In this document: positions 38,001 to 48,164 of the stretch, one piece after another
How the letters are laid out: every line of letters starts with the position of its first letter
Position numbering within the stretch: position 1 is the stretch's first letter
From: Scolanthus callimorphus
Taxonomy: Eukaryota; Cnidaria; Anthozoa; Actiniaria; Edwardsiidae
DNA: 64,000 bases
Assembly: GCA_033964015.1 (NCBI GenBank)
Contig: CM066913.1
Location: 29,042,790-29,106,789 of the forward strand
Direction of reading: 5' to 3'
Notes under the pieces: generated by a model
Databases searched by the model: none
What the model was told of the DNA's origin: nothing
Seen by the model: only the letters and a program-made list of their open reading frames with translations
Position numbers and translations under genes: made by a program

Positions 38001-41000
38001 CCACTGCACTAGGTAGGTATGCCGCGTCAACAACACCGCGATTTTCCCGGATTTTCCCCACCCGATTATTTTATCCCAGAAATGGGTTTAAAGGGCACTC
38101 GCACGCTTGCCTGGCAAGCAAATAATTCAAATCGTAATCCAATTCCATCCTCTTGAAAATAGTTAAAAATACTATAGATTTGTATTGATTTAACAGTTAA
38201 AAGGTAAACTTAAATGTATTTTTGGAGATTAGAATTATACATATTTTTTTGACAGATTATACGAAAATCAAGCGTTTATAAAGATGCCCCTTAAGATGCC
38301 CCGGGTATCCACTTGATTTGTGTTATCTTTTAGTTAAGTTTCTTGTTTAGTTTGAGATGTTTATTGTGTTTGTTTTTTCTGTTCCAGTCACGAAGGTGTC
38401 CTAATGTTGATGAAGAGTTAATGTCAGACATTCGCTTGCATTCCGGTGAGCTTGCAAGCATTATAGTTAAACTACGGCTAAACTAGACGCATGTAGCGCG
38501 CAAGATTTGTGTCATGCATGTTTCCCCGCTTGCACGCGTGTCTTGTCTTGCGAAGAAACATTTCTTTGTGTCCCGGCTACAAAATTTGTCATGCGCAACA
38601 ATGTTTCTCGCGTGGCGGCTAAACACTGAAGCATGAAGGAATGTGTCCGGCTAAAATGTTGCGCGCTACATGTGTCCTAGTTTAGCCAGGGCTTTAGGCT
38701 CTTAGTACTAAACGTGTTTTCGTAATGCTACGAACTCTCTACAAACTGTCTAATTACGTTTTGCCGTCCTCAGTTTAACGTCTAAGCAGATATACTTTAA
38801 CAATCCTCGGCAAGATGTTTTGGTTGCTTACACCAAGTGTTAGTTAATGCTTGCTTTTGAATAGAAATGGATATCTAAAAGATTGATCAGACCGACAAGG
38901 ACGACAAGGAATGATGTTCTTTTGTTGGGTTTACAATATTTACAGAATGCCGTTTGTCGATTGGAAATAAAAAAAAGATTTATTGCTTTATTAGTTTTCT
39001 TTGCTAAAATTGTCAATTTGTATTATTTCAGAGGAATGTGCTGCTATTGATAATGATATTCGCTTTGTCAAAGAGCTAATCGCGACAAAGAGAAAGAATA
39101 ACGAAGCGGTTAGTAAAACAGCATGACTCTCACCTTTTGACTCCAAATTATCAGCCCCGTTCCGACCCTACTATACTACATAGTCCTGACTATCATCAAT
39201 ACCTTACAGCTTGGACGAGAGGCGATCACATGGCTGACAGATCTCAAGAAACACATCGCGTACGGATTAGAAATGGGGCCCTTGCTTGAGGATCCTACAA
39301 GGCTTTTCCATGTCGTCAATAAGAAACCTCTGTAAGTGGACCAACATCAATTTGTACCCTCGAGACGGCACTGCAATAGTGTAATATTCTCACTGGTCTC
39401 ATTGAGCCCAGTGATAGCGGGGTTGGGTGGGTGGGAAAAGAAGAAGGGCGTAGCCAGGGCCCGAGAGCACAACGAGACGACAAACGACAAAGGGGGTAGC
39501 CGGACGGTAGGAGTGCCCTTGCTACGCGAGGAGAGAGCGAAGATCATATGCTAATGAGTGCATTAGCACCTCGACAAAACGAGAAGCGGTCGCCATTGTT
39601 TTCATGTTCAAAGTCGGCGCTTTCGCTACTAGAGGTCTATTGATAATAGTCCCCTAGTAGCGTAGCCAATCAGAATGCAGCATTGACAGTAGTCCACTAG
39701 TGGGTGATACTAATACGTGATAGATCAGATTGCAGGATTCGTGATAGTATGCGAGTGGGTTTCTACTAAAAAGAGACAGTAAATGGTGCGCTAAGGATCA
39801 CGGATAGGAGACAATGGGGAACGCAAAGGATCATGGAAGGCCTTCCCAAGATTCTTTGCACACTGTAACTAGAGATGACTGGAGATCTGTCAGGGCATAG
39901 TTTATAGAGGGGAATGGTTAGTTCACTTTTTCAGAGGAATCCTTTTGTCTGTGCAGGGTCACGGTACATAAGTACAATAATCAAGCCAGAAAGATGTACA
40001 ATGTACAACCAGACATGCATATTAGATGAGCATGAAACAAAAGATTGTGCAGGGTCAATATCACGTGATAGCCCCTCTCAACATCCATCCCACGCTATTG
40101 TGTTGCTCCTTTGAAGTTTGCCGGGCTTCCTAACCATTCCACTCCATTAACTATGGTCAGGGTACTAGGGTGTCCATCTATTTGCTCGCTTCAATGAATG
40201 ATTTAAAAAAATGTATTTTGCAGGTTACCGTTTGTCTCGACGTACAAGAAGAAAATCGAAGAAACATTTACCAGGTTTAGGAAAGAAAAACACCAAAGAA
40301 GTAAGTTGTTCCGTCGTCATGGGTTTTGGAATTATTCCATAGCCCATTCTGACTAAAAACAATTCCCTCAAATCAAGGCCTTGAGCACAAATTACAACAA
40401 ATGTACCAAAACGTGGAGAAGGTCTCGATTGGAGGTGGTCGTTTTATGGTCATACGGAACGTGATTCCGACAGGGACTATTGTGGTTTGTTACGTAGCAA
40501 CGTTTTTATGGTTTTTATTATTTTTGTAGGGCTGTCACATTCGGAAGAACAAAATCACATGTTTGATAGGTAAGCCCCCTGATTATCAATTATTGCACAC
40601 CCTGTTTATTTAACGGAGCTGCCATTATTGTACCACAGGGAGTCATTACAAGAAAACAATCTCATTGTCTTTAGCCTGTTCTTGATTGGAAATAAGCCTG
40701 ATTCGTGCTAGTTCGGGTCCTGTGATTGTCAGGTGCGGATCAAAGAATTTTACAAGGGGAGTGACATACGAGAAAAAATGCGGTGACTATTTATAAAGGA
40801 TATTTGAGAAATTTGCTCAAAAAAGCAGGGGGGGAGGTCACTCCCTTCGCCATCCCTGGATTCGACCCTGGATCGTGACGAATGTTCTGAATTGTGATCC
40901 TGTTATCGCCTATCAGAAAAAAGATGTTCGAAGACTGGACGAAAGTGGGCGATCTGACGTGGCAGAGCTCCAAGCACAGAGCAGAGGCTCACAGTGAGCT

Positions 41001-44000
41001 AATGGCGTGGTTCAGGTGAGAAAGTCCTCAAATATCGCGCCATGTGAACCAACAAACAAACCAGAAATACAAGAACTTTGAATTCTGAAAAATGTCTACG
41101 TCGTTGCTTTGAAATTCTGCGAACTCCAACTTTAAATTTCCAAATAATTTCAAAGACGTTGTAAATGTTCCTTGAAAGTCTTGTCAATTTTTACGATTTC
41201 CTACTCTAGAGGAACGCTGTTCGTAGAATTAAGAAAATGAACAGACAACTTCTCGGCCTCCTCTGTGCGTTTATTTTAACGGACGATTCCAGCTATAACG
41301 CACGCGCGCGCTGCATGTCGGTAGATATGGGACATTTGTCGAACAAACTGCGAATAAAGCACGCGCTGCATTCTGGCAGTTGTGGGACATGGCTTGGGCA
41401 TTTCTGAATATAGAAGAGCTGCTGGAATCGTCCATTGGGTCGAAAAAAAACACGCGCGGCATGCTGACAGGTGTTGGGTAAGTACACGTTTTTAGAGACC
41501 CATTTTATTTAATTGGTTTTGGAATCCCGGACAGAGGGTGGGTGCACACGCCTCGACGCCAAAGAATTAAAACTTTGTAGTTGATTTCCTCAATGAGGGG
41601 TTAGCAGAAGAGTGTGGTCTTGATATTGACATGTGTGTTGGTTACGTCAGGCGTGTGATCCTGTACAAGGACAGGTTAGGGAAGCCGCTACAGCAATGTG
41701 AGGAGATCATGAGGATGGATGAACAACACCTCGAGACCATGAAAAAGGTAGGGCCGTGTAACACGAACAAGTCAGCTATTACGGTAGTCCATCATAAATA
41801 GACAACACAAACGCATCTTATTTCATCGGCTGGTGTAGGATCGTTAAAGGGACATGGTCACCTAGAAAACACTAAAATAATTATTGTCACAAAATACAAA
41901 AATATTCTCTGAAATTTAAAGAAAGAAGTACGGAAAATGTCATTGGATTACGATGAAGGACTGCTGAGATATGAGCGAATAAAGATGGCAAATTTAGTAT
42001 GTTTGAAAAAAGATTGAGGTAAACCGATTTCAAAAGAGTCGGATTTCCTCATGTAAGCTGTAATTACAATCCGCGAATATCTTTGCAATCCTACATTGAA
42101 ATGATCTCAAATTTTCACCATGTCAAGTTGAAAGCATTCTTTACAAATTTGACTTGTTATTTTATTATTTGTGATTTTATAATTTTGATGTTTTCGGTGA
42201 CCATGTCCCTTAAGTGGGCAGTCGCAAAAAAAAAAATCCGCAACCCCCTGTTAAGGACCCGAGTTTCAGGTACCCAACCTGTACATTTTAGGTTGTCCGA
42301 TCCCACCCTGGAATTCCAGTGAATTTTCTCATGGCCACCCTGCAAATTATGTTTATCCCCCTGGAATTCCATATTATGGGATACCCATCCTGGATTTCCA
42401 GAGATTTTCTTGAATTCCAGAGGTCATCAACAGGGATGTGCGGATTTTTTTTTTGCGACTGCTCATTGAATTAGGAAATCAAACAAGTTTTGGACTGCCA
42501 CTATCTTTAGGGGTGGAGAATGGTGAATGCGATATTTTCCGAGACAGCAAGATCAAGGGCTATATTTGTCCATAGTTAATGGAGTGGAATGGTTAGGAAG
42601 CCCGGCAAACTTCAAAGGGCCAACACAATAGCGTGGACTGGATGTTGAAAGGGGCTATCACGTGATATTGGCCATGCACAATATTTTGTTTCACCCTAAT
42701 CTAATATGCATGCCTGGTTGTACACTGAATGTTACTGGCTGGATTTTGGTACTTATGTATGAAACTCTAGGCCTGTTTCGCCTAGTGCCGTCAACTGCCA
42801 GACAACGTCGCGATGGAACGCCAGGCGACTGCACTAGGCGAAACTGAGCAAGAATCGGATTGGCTCGTATGGTTTCACTGGCCGAACAGCAAAGCCAGAA
42901 ACAACGACGCGATGCATCGGTTCTAGCTGTAATTGCAACTCTGATCCTATTATAGCGTTCTTTTTCAATTTAGACCCCGTTTACACTAGGGCAAATTGTC
43001 CCGTATACATGTCGAATCCGGTATCATTTGTTAACGGAGACGTTTTGCCGTTTACACACAAATTTGTCAATCCGGGATCAAACTGTCACGGATTGAGGTC
43101 AAATCTCCGGAGACGCGTCTACGGTTTTGAAAGTGGGATCATGTATTCGGGTACATTTTGTATCCGTGATAGTTCGTAGTGTAAACGGTTGGCCTATCCG
43201 TATACTCCAAAACGCGTCTCCGTAGAAATTTTCGTAGAAATTTGCATAGTTTACACTTGTAAACTAAGTCTTAAGTTTCCCACGTATTATCTTCGGCGTA
43301 TTTTGATTGCAACTGGTGATCCGTTTTCGTATCTGTAACTCCACAGGTTCAGGAAGAGTCTCAGTCTGTCTGTAGAAGAATCGTTCAACGGATCAGAAAT
43401 GCCTTTGCCTCCCAATCATCGTCTTCAGTGGGTACGGACCCGCCGTCTATGCCATACGTCAATGGCGTCTCAAGTCGGGACGAACCAGACGGACGCTTTT
43501 GGTGGGAGCTGGAACAGAAGTAAGTTTAGTCGTCATTGTTCCCTCGATAACAGCACCCATGGGAATAGCCAGAAGCAAGGCTAATTTCGCCATACATTTG
43601 CTGTATTTCTATTCCAAAGAGGAGCTAGCTCGGGCCCCTTGTATGCTCTCTGACCACGCCCTTAATCCCGCTATCATCTCCGTCCAGCATCAACGAAAAT
43701 AAATGAAAACCCTGGTTCTTACTAGTTATAGATTACTGTATGTAATATATCAAACACGAGACAGCGTGTTTAATCAGGATTTCCAAACACCGATAAGTGG
43801 GGATTTTAACCGACTTTGAGGGACACTTTGTTCTTTGAGATGTTTGGAAATCCTGATGAAAACTACTGTCGAGTCATTTAATGTCGATTGAATAAAATTT
43901 AAAAATTCTATGTAAATTAAGATCGCGTATCCTTCATGCTTATGATTCTCTTTGTTTAAGCTTGAAGAATTATTATGAGTTTGAGAATGTCTTCTCCAAA

Positions 44001-44881
44001 ATGCTTTGTCATGCAGTTTAACTTTTGACCGTTGCTCATTAGAATCGCGGGTTTATCAAGAGTAACCGAGACATCGAAGGCTACTGCCCTAGAAAACACA
44101 GAACAGCTAAAACAGTAAGTGCATTGACACTACAATGCGGTACAAAATTGTTGTCGCGTATGTAGAACGTTTTCAGTAAACAGGGGTTCTATGTACCACT
44201 CCGGTCCCCCCATCTTCCCTGCCCCTCCCCCAGTACAATGTTGCTTGACACGGGCTCTCATCCTCGCAATTTGAGCACTGCTGCCTTTAACATTGAAATG
44301 GGGGAAAGGAGATTTCCATTGATATTGTCTTAGGAAGGAACACAATTTACTAGTGATGGGTGACCAAAAATCGGCTCTTTTTGCTGGACGCGACAACTAA
44401 TTTTGTCCGGCATTGTAGCCTTGCCACCGGCATGACACTTGTCCTGTGATTGGCTGAATCATTTTGGACCAATCACACGATGCGTCTATTCTGGCGGTGG
44501 CCTGTCACGCGTCACCTCGTGGCCCATTTATAGAGCAGCTTTCATATGACTGTATTGAAACCAATCGCAAAGTGATTACACCAGATCTGAATAAAACCTA
44601 CAGGTACAGAGTAATTGCAAATTACTCACGACAGTCCTACTCCGCTCTATGTTAGTACCGAAATCAATTTGCTTTTAGTAACTGTGCTTGTATAGCGCTT
44701 ATTCCCAAAGCTCTAAGCGCTTTACACACTTTGGATTACCCATACTTTAGAAACCAATTTATAAACATGAGTGTGTGTTGGTATGGTGAGTTCTAAGGTA
44801 TAATATTGTGCTTTCCACGAGTTACCAAAATTGTCTTCTAGGCTGACGACGTCGTTTGGAGAATTTTTTCCAATTGGTTGA
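26023..44881 (+). CDS. TBK1: TBK1/IKK-epsilon-type serine/threonine kinase, complete
   Basis: Non-canonical IKK of 764 residues in 25 exons (human TBK1 is 729). It phosphorylates IRF and autophagy-adaptor targets downstream of STING and TLR-type sensors. Kinase domain ~1-310: glycine loop LGQGATGAV 17-25, AIK with Lys40, HRDLKPGN 135-142, DFGAAREL 159-166, and activation loop [11 protein letters not shown], where Ser174 matches human Ser172. A ubiquitin-like domain follows (~311-395), then a helical scaffold/dimerisation region to ~670 and a C-terminal adaptor-binding segment ending in SFGEFFPIG, comparable to the human FGSLTMDGG end. All joins are in phase and the total is 2295 nt. An out-of-frame ATG sits at 26018, five bases upstream in a weaker context. 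Cnidarians may carry one ancestral TBK1/IKBKE gene, so orthology to IKBKE is not excluded. Confidence 0.96.
26379..28916 (+). other. TBK1 intron 2
   Basis: A 2.5-kb intron with no exon seen. It holds the palindromic MITE at 27689-27990, which lies within a broader region (27285-28090) whose outer words CAGGGCTTGAAATT / AATTTCAAGCCCTG are inverted. A lone arm of the 9534 family is at 28683-28758. Confidence 0.6.
27689..27990. mobile_element. Palindromic MITE, ~100-bp inverted arms
   Basis: The left arm (27689-~27790) begins TACTGCGGTTTTCATAATTC; the right arm (~27888-27990) is its inverted copy with scattered changes, ending AAAACCGCAGTA. It may be nested in a CAGGGCTTGAAATT element spanning ~27285-28090. 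Confidence 0.82.
29597..29985 (-). mobile_element. LINE retrotransposon 3' end (reverse-transcriptase C-terminus)
   Basis: The reverse strand encodes, with frame breaks, the typical tail of a LINE polyprotein: WGWFGHTL, then [19 protein letters not shown], then a W-rich end and a stop followed by TAAGTAAAGTAAGG-like repeats. This GHTL...GxRxRGxPxxxWRRD pattern is well known from animal non-LTR elements. It is a 5'-truncated dead copy in TBK1 intron 4. Confidence 0.85.
31999..32291. mobile_element. Composite MITE: palindrome plus 24-bp perfect TIR module
   Basis: 32096-32291 has perfect 24-bp inverted ends (TTGTTTTAGTCAAATCACAC... / complement at 32268-32291). Immediately left, 31999-32100 is a palindrome with arms AACAATTATTCCTCGAGCC / GGGCGAGAGGAATAATTGTT. 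The same two-part layout recurs at 34565-34856. TBK1 intron 9. Confidence 0.85.
32294..32412. repeat. Palindrome with TAGTTGATGTTC arms
   Basis: Arms 32294-~32331 and ~32375-32412 are inverted (TAGTTGATGTTC...ATGTTTTGGGCCC), with a few differences. It begins two bases after the preceding element. Confidence 0.8.
32421..32574. repeat. Palindrome with TTATTATAACTTTGG arms
   Basis: Arms TTATTATAACTTTGGAGAGC / GCTCGCCAAAGTTATAATAA enclose ~110 bp with weaker internal symmetry. Third in a row after 31999-32291 and 32294-32412. Confidence 0.75.
34002..34163. mobile_element. GGCCGGTTTACA-family MITE (copy 1)
   Basis: Starts AGGCCGGTTTACA and ends TGCAAACCGGCCTTG; the interior has CTCGCGCGAGTCGCAA. 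A diverged copy is at 50976-51258. TBK1 intron 11. Confidence 0.72.
34410..34565 (+). repeat. tRNA-derived SINE head
   Basis: GGCTCAGTGTTAAGGCGC resembles a pol III A box and GGATCGATTCC (34453-34463) a B box at the expected spacing. No cloverleaf with paired acceptor ends was found, so this is a SINE head rather than a tRNA gene. Possible tail sequence at ~35180-35410 shares blocks with ~11990-12100. Confidence 0.6.
34565..34856. mobile_element. Composite MITE family, copy in TBK1 intron 12
   Basis: A palindrome (34567-34676, arms AATTAGACCTCGAGGCCGAA / complement) is followed by a TIR module (34675-34856, ends TTTTAGTATAAACCAACTA / TAGTTGGTTTATACTAAA). It carries the GCCAATCAGAATGCAG core. 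Confidence 0.78.
34862..34977. mobile_element. MITE with ACTATATGGAAACC end (copy 1)
   Basis: Has CAGTCAACCGTGAAACAAAA and CACGGTCGACTGATGCGACA in inverted arrangement and ends in GACTATATGGAAACCA. The copy at 47143-47260 has better-preserved ends. Confidence 0.6.
35671..35863. mobile_element. Composite MITE family, inverted copy in TBK1 intron 12
   Basis: Ends TAGTCAAATCACACTAGT / ACTAGTGTGATTTCACTAAA. This is the reverse-orientation sister of 32096-32291, with one mismatch in the arm. An AATTATTCCTC palindrome relic follows. Confidence 0.8.
35937..36100. mobile_element. CAGGGCTGGAAATT MITE
   Basis: Ends CAGGGCTGGAAATTAAG / AATTTTTCCAGCCCTG with TCGCAAAA words inside. A diverged relative is at ~52170-52445. 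TBK1 intron 12. Confidence 0.72.
36251..36479. mobile_element. MITE, ends TAGCCTGCGTAGCAAGCG
   Basis: Inverted ends TAGCCTGCGTAGCAAGCGTT / AACACTTGCTACGCAGGCTA, one mismatch. TBK1 intron 13. Confidence 0.8.
37489..37553. repeat. Perfect 29-bp-arm hairpin with 7-nt loop
   Basis: Arms 37489-37517 and 37525-37553 are exact inverted copies (ATAAGCCTAGTTGGAGTTTA...), with loop TTCAGTG. In TBK1 intron 14. No obvious homolog elsewhere in the window. Confidence 0.88.
38476..38687. mobile_element. MITE, ends GGCTAAACTAG
   Basis: Imperfect ~28-bp inverted ends, GGCTAAACTAGACGCATGTA / TACATGTGTCCTAGTTTAGC. TBK1 intron 16. Confidence 0.75.
39580..39712. repeat. Composite MITE family fragment
   Basis: Shares GCGCTTTCGCTACTAGAGGT and GTAGCCAATCAGAATGCAGC with the copy at 16315-16510, and ends in a CCACTAGTGGGTGATACTAA right end. 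The left end is lost. TBK1 intron 18. Confidence 0.65.
39985..40156 (+). repeat. Inverted dispersed repeat, copy A
   Basis: About 170 bp matching 42571-42748 on the other strand with few changes (shared blocks include ATATCACGTGATAGCCCC and GAAGTTTGCCGGGCTTCCTA). Both lie in TBK1 introns, 2.4 kb apart. Confidence 0.8.
41844..42213. mobile_element. MITE, ends TTAAAGGGACATGGTCACC
   Basis: Inverted ends TTAAAGGGACATGGTCACC / GGTGACCATGTCCCTTAA. TBK1 intron 22. Confidence 0.8.
42218..42462. mobile_element. MITE, ends GCAGTCGCAAAAA
   Basis: Inverted ends GCAGTCGCAAAAAAAAA and TTTTTTTTTGCGACTGC with CCGCA/TGCGG just inside. The interior has CTGGAATTCCA words. Starts 5 bp after the preceding element. 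Confidence 0.75.
42571..42748 (-). repeat. Inverted dispersed repeat, copy B
   Basis: Reverse-oriented copy of 39985-40156, in TBK1 intron 22. Confidence 0.8.
42972..43195. mobile_element. Possible MITE with CCCGTTTACACTA ends
   Basis: CCCCGTTTACACTAGGG on the left and GTAGTGTAAACGG on the right, with ATCCGG/CCGGAT words inside. End definition is uncertain. TBK1 intron 22. Confidence 0.5.
43771..43858. repeat. Inverted repeat ATCAGGATTTCCAAACA
   Basis: 17-bp arms at about 43774 and 43842 around ~50 bp. TBK1 intron 23. Confidence 0.6.
44531..44650. mobile_element. MITE, TAGAGCAG family
   Basis: Ends TAGAGCAGCTTTCATATGAC / GTCCTACTCCGCTCTA. Related to 7151-7322. TBK1 intron 24. Confidence 0.6.
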
Positions 44882-46845
44882 CGAGAGCGGCAGAAGGAGC
44901 CTACACGAGTAAGTAGTTCCATCTCTTATTTTTTTCAAATGTTTGGGAAGGATTCTTTGTTGTTTACCTAGTCTCCCTTGGTTCTGTATCTATTTTCTGT
45001 ATATCACATTTTTCACACGGTGCCAAATACAATCTGTCAGTCTGTCTGTCTGTCTTAGTGGCCCCGCAGGCGGCACCGCCTGAATTCTTATCGTGTTGAG
45101 GCGCGGATTCAGGGGGCTCTCCCAACGAATCGATTTTTTGGGATCGGTTCACTAAAGACCTTGTCATTTCAGAGTGGTTCTTTTCTTTTATGTGACCCAA
45201 TGTCCAATGTATACCAGTATATTAAATTCATGATCTAGCAACCACGATTTCGCCTCGTGAGAGGGCCACGAACAACAGAGGATTGGTATACCTCATTTTT
45301 TTTAGTCTGGGAGCAGCGACCGGAAACAAATCGCGTCGTAGCACCCAATGCGCAGACCCAGGAAAATAACATAGAAAGACAGGTACATGCCTAAGGTTTA
45401 ATTAGATCCGTATCGCACAGAATGGCTCATGGGACAACAACCCGATATTGCGCATTTTGTTCCCTCTCTGCTCATATGTCCTTTGTAAAAATTGCGAACT
45501 TATATGCCTGTAAATCCCTCATTCAAGGATCAAAACTATCCAAAACTTTGCATCATTGTAAGAAATCATACACTTTACATTCGTAGCAGTCAATCTGCTC
45601 TTAATAGCCGATCTAACGTCAGAAACAGAAATAGAAGTTGGGAGCCATTTTAGTTCTTTGTTATTCAAATGAGTTGTGCCTTCTCTCCTGAAGACATAGA
45701 TATAGGCTGTAGCGCTACAAGTACAGCGTGCCTAAATGTCTGCGTTGGTAAAAAAATATCCCTCCAATGCATTGAACACTTATGTGGACATTTTACTGCC
45801 GTCGTATATTTTCCTTGATCTCTGCTGACACAATAAAAAATTATAGGTTTATTAGAAAATACCAAAATCATTTTTCTTTATTCGAAATTACCTAGTTAAA
45901 TGATTCAAACAAAGTCGGTGAAGAGATACCAGACCATTAAAACTATATATATTACGCCTGGAAGCCTGTACAGTCTATGTGATTCTTGAATTTTCAGGCA
46001 TCAGGAACTTATGAATAACAAAGGAACCTCATGAATAACAAAAGGTTCAAAATGGCCGCCGTCACAGATATCTCTTTAACTTTCATTTTTACAGTACGTA
46101 CGGAAAGTTTATATCTTACCATTTGAAACGCATTTATTTCTACATGTATGTAGAGTTTGATGTGTTTCTTGGTAAGATTTTTAATTTTACAGGCTTTAAA
46201 TTATTTTACAATTTTACAAAGAACATGTGAGCATCTTGTAACAAAAGTGCCCGAAATCGGAATGTTGTCCCATCAGCTCATTTGTAACATCCGGTCTAAA
46301 TTAAACCTTATACACATACCTATCATCCTGTACTACTTTCCCGGTCTGCGCGATGGGTCTACAAAAAGCACTTCTAGGCCTCTTTAAACCCCCCCCCCCC
46401 CCCCTCCCCTCTTAAAATCCTGGATCCGCCACTTAGCCTAAAAGTGAATCATCGATGCGTTGTTGGAGGTTGTTGGTGTAAGAGCCTTTCCCAAAGGACT
46501 CCTTTGTGTTTAGTTCTTATTTCATCGTGATTCGTTCTACCAAACAAAAGAAGCTTTATGGCGCAACTCATGAGCATATACAGGTTCTTACATCGGGGTA
46601 GAGCTCATTCTTGCAGCGCCTTTCCGCTGGCCAGATACTACCCCAACAATTTTATGAACAGAATTGTGAAATGTTTTCGACTTATTTCATCATCAGGTTG
46701 CAGGGGTTGTCAACCATCGAGTCATAGTATTAGAAGGGAGTCGAGAAACAAAGAAAATTACATGTTAGATATCCTTCATGTGTCGTGGTACTGGTTATTA
46801 TCCTTCTTATTTTTATATACACTGTTTTCGGAAAACTTTGTCCTC

Positions 46846-46993
46846 TGCAATAGCAGCACAACTGCAATAGCAGCACAACTGCAATAGCAGCACAACTGCA
46901 ATAGCAGCACAACTGCAATAGCAGCACAACTGCAATAACAGCACAACTGCAATAGCAGCACAACTGCAATAGCAGCACAACTGCAATAGCAGC
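46846..46993. repeat. 17-bp minisatellite, ~8.7 copies
   Basis: Unit TGCAATAGCAGCACAAC, nearly identical copies; one has AATAACAG. Short frames across it are artefacts of repetition. Confidence 0.9.
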
Positions 46994-47142
46994 GAAGGGG
47001 ATTGCAGGTAAAGATGTCTATTATTTTATTTTACAGTATTTCAGAAAAAGCTAAAACTTTCCCATGCTCTTGAAAATTGTTTGAAATCAGAATAAACAGT
47101 AGTATCTACGTCGCTCCCCCGTTTTATTCTTTGTACTTCCGT

Positions 47143-47260
47143 TAAGCCTAGTTTCCATATAGTCGTATCTGTCAACCGTGAACCAAAAGAATAATTCCAA
47201 TTTCTTTTGTTTCACGGTCGACTGATGCGATAGACAAGACTATATGGAAACCAGGCCTTA
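47143..47260. mobile_element. MITE, ends TAAGCCTAGTTTCCATATAG
   Basis: Ends TAAGCCTAGTTTCCATATAG / CTATATGGAAACCAGGCCTT. It abuts the left end of an AGGGACCGGTCATTA element that starts at 47260. Confidence 0.75.
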
Positions 47261-47448
47261 GGGACCGGTCATTAATTATGTCGGAGAGGGGGGTGGAGGA
47301 GAAAATACCTGTGATCCAAAAAAATTTCAAGAACCCCACCTGATAGCATTGATTGTTTTCGGGAGCCCCCCTCTGATAGACTGAAACATTTCAGGACCCC
47401 CCTTCCCCTCCATCCATGTCAGTCAAAATGATTCAAACAGGTCCTGAA

Positions 47449-47754
47449 GGGGGTCCAAATCCCATTTCTCAGTGTAAAAGTTTCGCAAGATCCCAGTCCT
47501 GAAGTTTTCCCAGTCAAAGTTTTCAAAATCTCAGCGTTAAAAAGTGACTTTTAGACATGTGTACAGAGTGTTTGTATTGCAGTTAGGCCAAAATTTTTAA
47601 AAGTAGTTCACAAATTTTTAAAGTTACTCTTTACAGACATTGATATTTCATTGTTGGTTCACTTAAAAGCAAATTGACCCATTTCTAGTTCGATTGGCAA
47701 GGGGGTCCAAATCCCATTTCTCAGTGTAAAAGTTTCGCAAGATCCCAGTCCTGA
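47449..47754 (+). repeat. 54-bp direct repeat pair, 252 bp apart
   Basis: 47449-47502 and 47701-47754 are identical (GGGGGTCCAAATCCCATTTC...). Together with the AGGGACCGG end at 47260 they suggest an element with an internal duplication. Confidence 0.75.
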
Positions 47755-48164
47755 TTATCATGGCAAGTCACTAAAACCTCCCCCTCTTTTCTGAAGGCAG
47801 TATCTGGGTCTTTTACAATGATCAGGAGTGTTAAGATTGAGTAGATGGCGAGCGCGTAGCGCGAGCTGAAATTTTTTTTTGACTTTTTGCTGATATCGAC
47901 AAAATAATTGTTTCTCAAGACCCCCCTTAACTGCCGGAAACAGTGTATTTACTATGCCAAGAATAGTAAAAGAAAATCGTTTTCGTTTCTTCTCGTTAGT
48001 GATCTTCTGCGTCTTTCTGTACCGTCACCTGTGAAAATCACGTCTTTGATGAAAATTACATTTTCTGGTAGAGTGGCGAGAAGGTTCTGTTGGCAAACCG
48101 GGGAGAAATGGTTTAAAATGTCTTATTTTGTAGGAAATGAAAGAAGTTTGTAGATGCTCAGTGT

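Larger units (their letters stand above)
36146..44881 (+). other. TBK1: TBK1 exons 13-25 (scaffold domain and C-terminus)
   Basis: Coordinates: 36146-36204, 36692-36783, 37911-38012, 38396-38445, 39032-39108, 39210-39331, 40224-40300, 40530-40569, 40917-41015, 41651-41747, 43347-43519, 44043-44114, 44842-44881. For exon 16 the AG at 38394-38395 is used, not the AG eight bases upstream, because only it keeps frame. Stop TGA is at 44879-44881. The last three exons rest on weaker homology than the rest. Confidence 0.82.

Noticed and set aside
38388..38445. First AG (ending 38387) as acceptor of TBK1 exon 16
   Set aside because: It would put the join out of frame. The AG at 38394-38395 restores frame and the downstream phases.
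44842..44903. Alternative reading of the last TBK1 exon (ADDVVWRIF...) ending at a donor-like ACGAGTAAGT
   Set aside because: The phase from exon 24 does not fit. The in-frame reading gives SFGEFFPIG and a stop, and makes the total an exact multiple of three.
46730..46978. Leu/Cys-rich protein on the - strand
   Set aside because: It is the translated 17-bp minisatellite.
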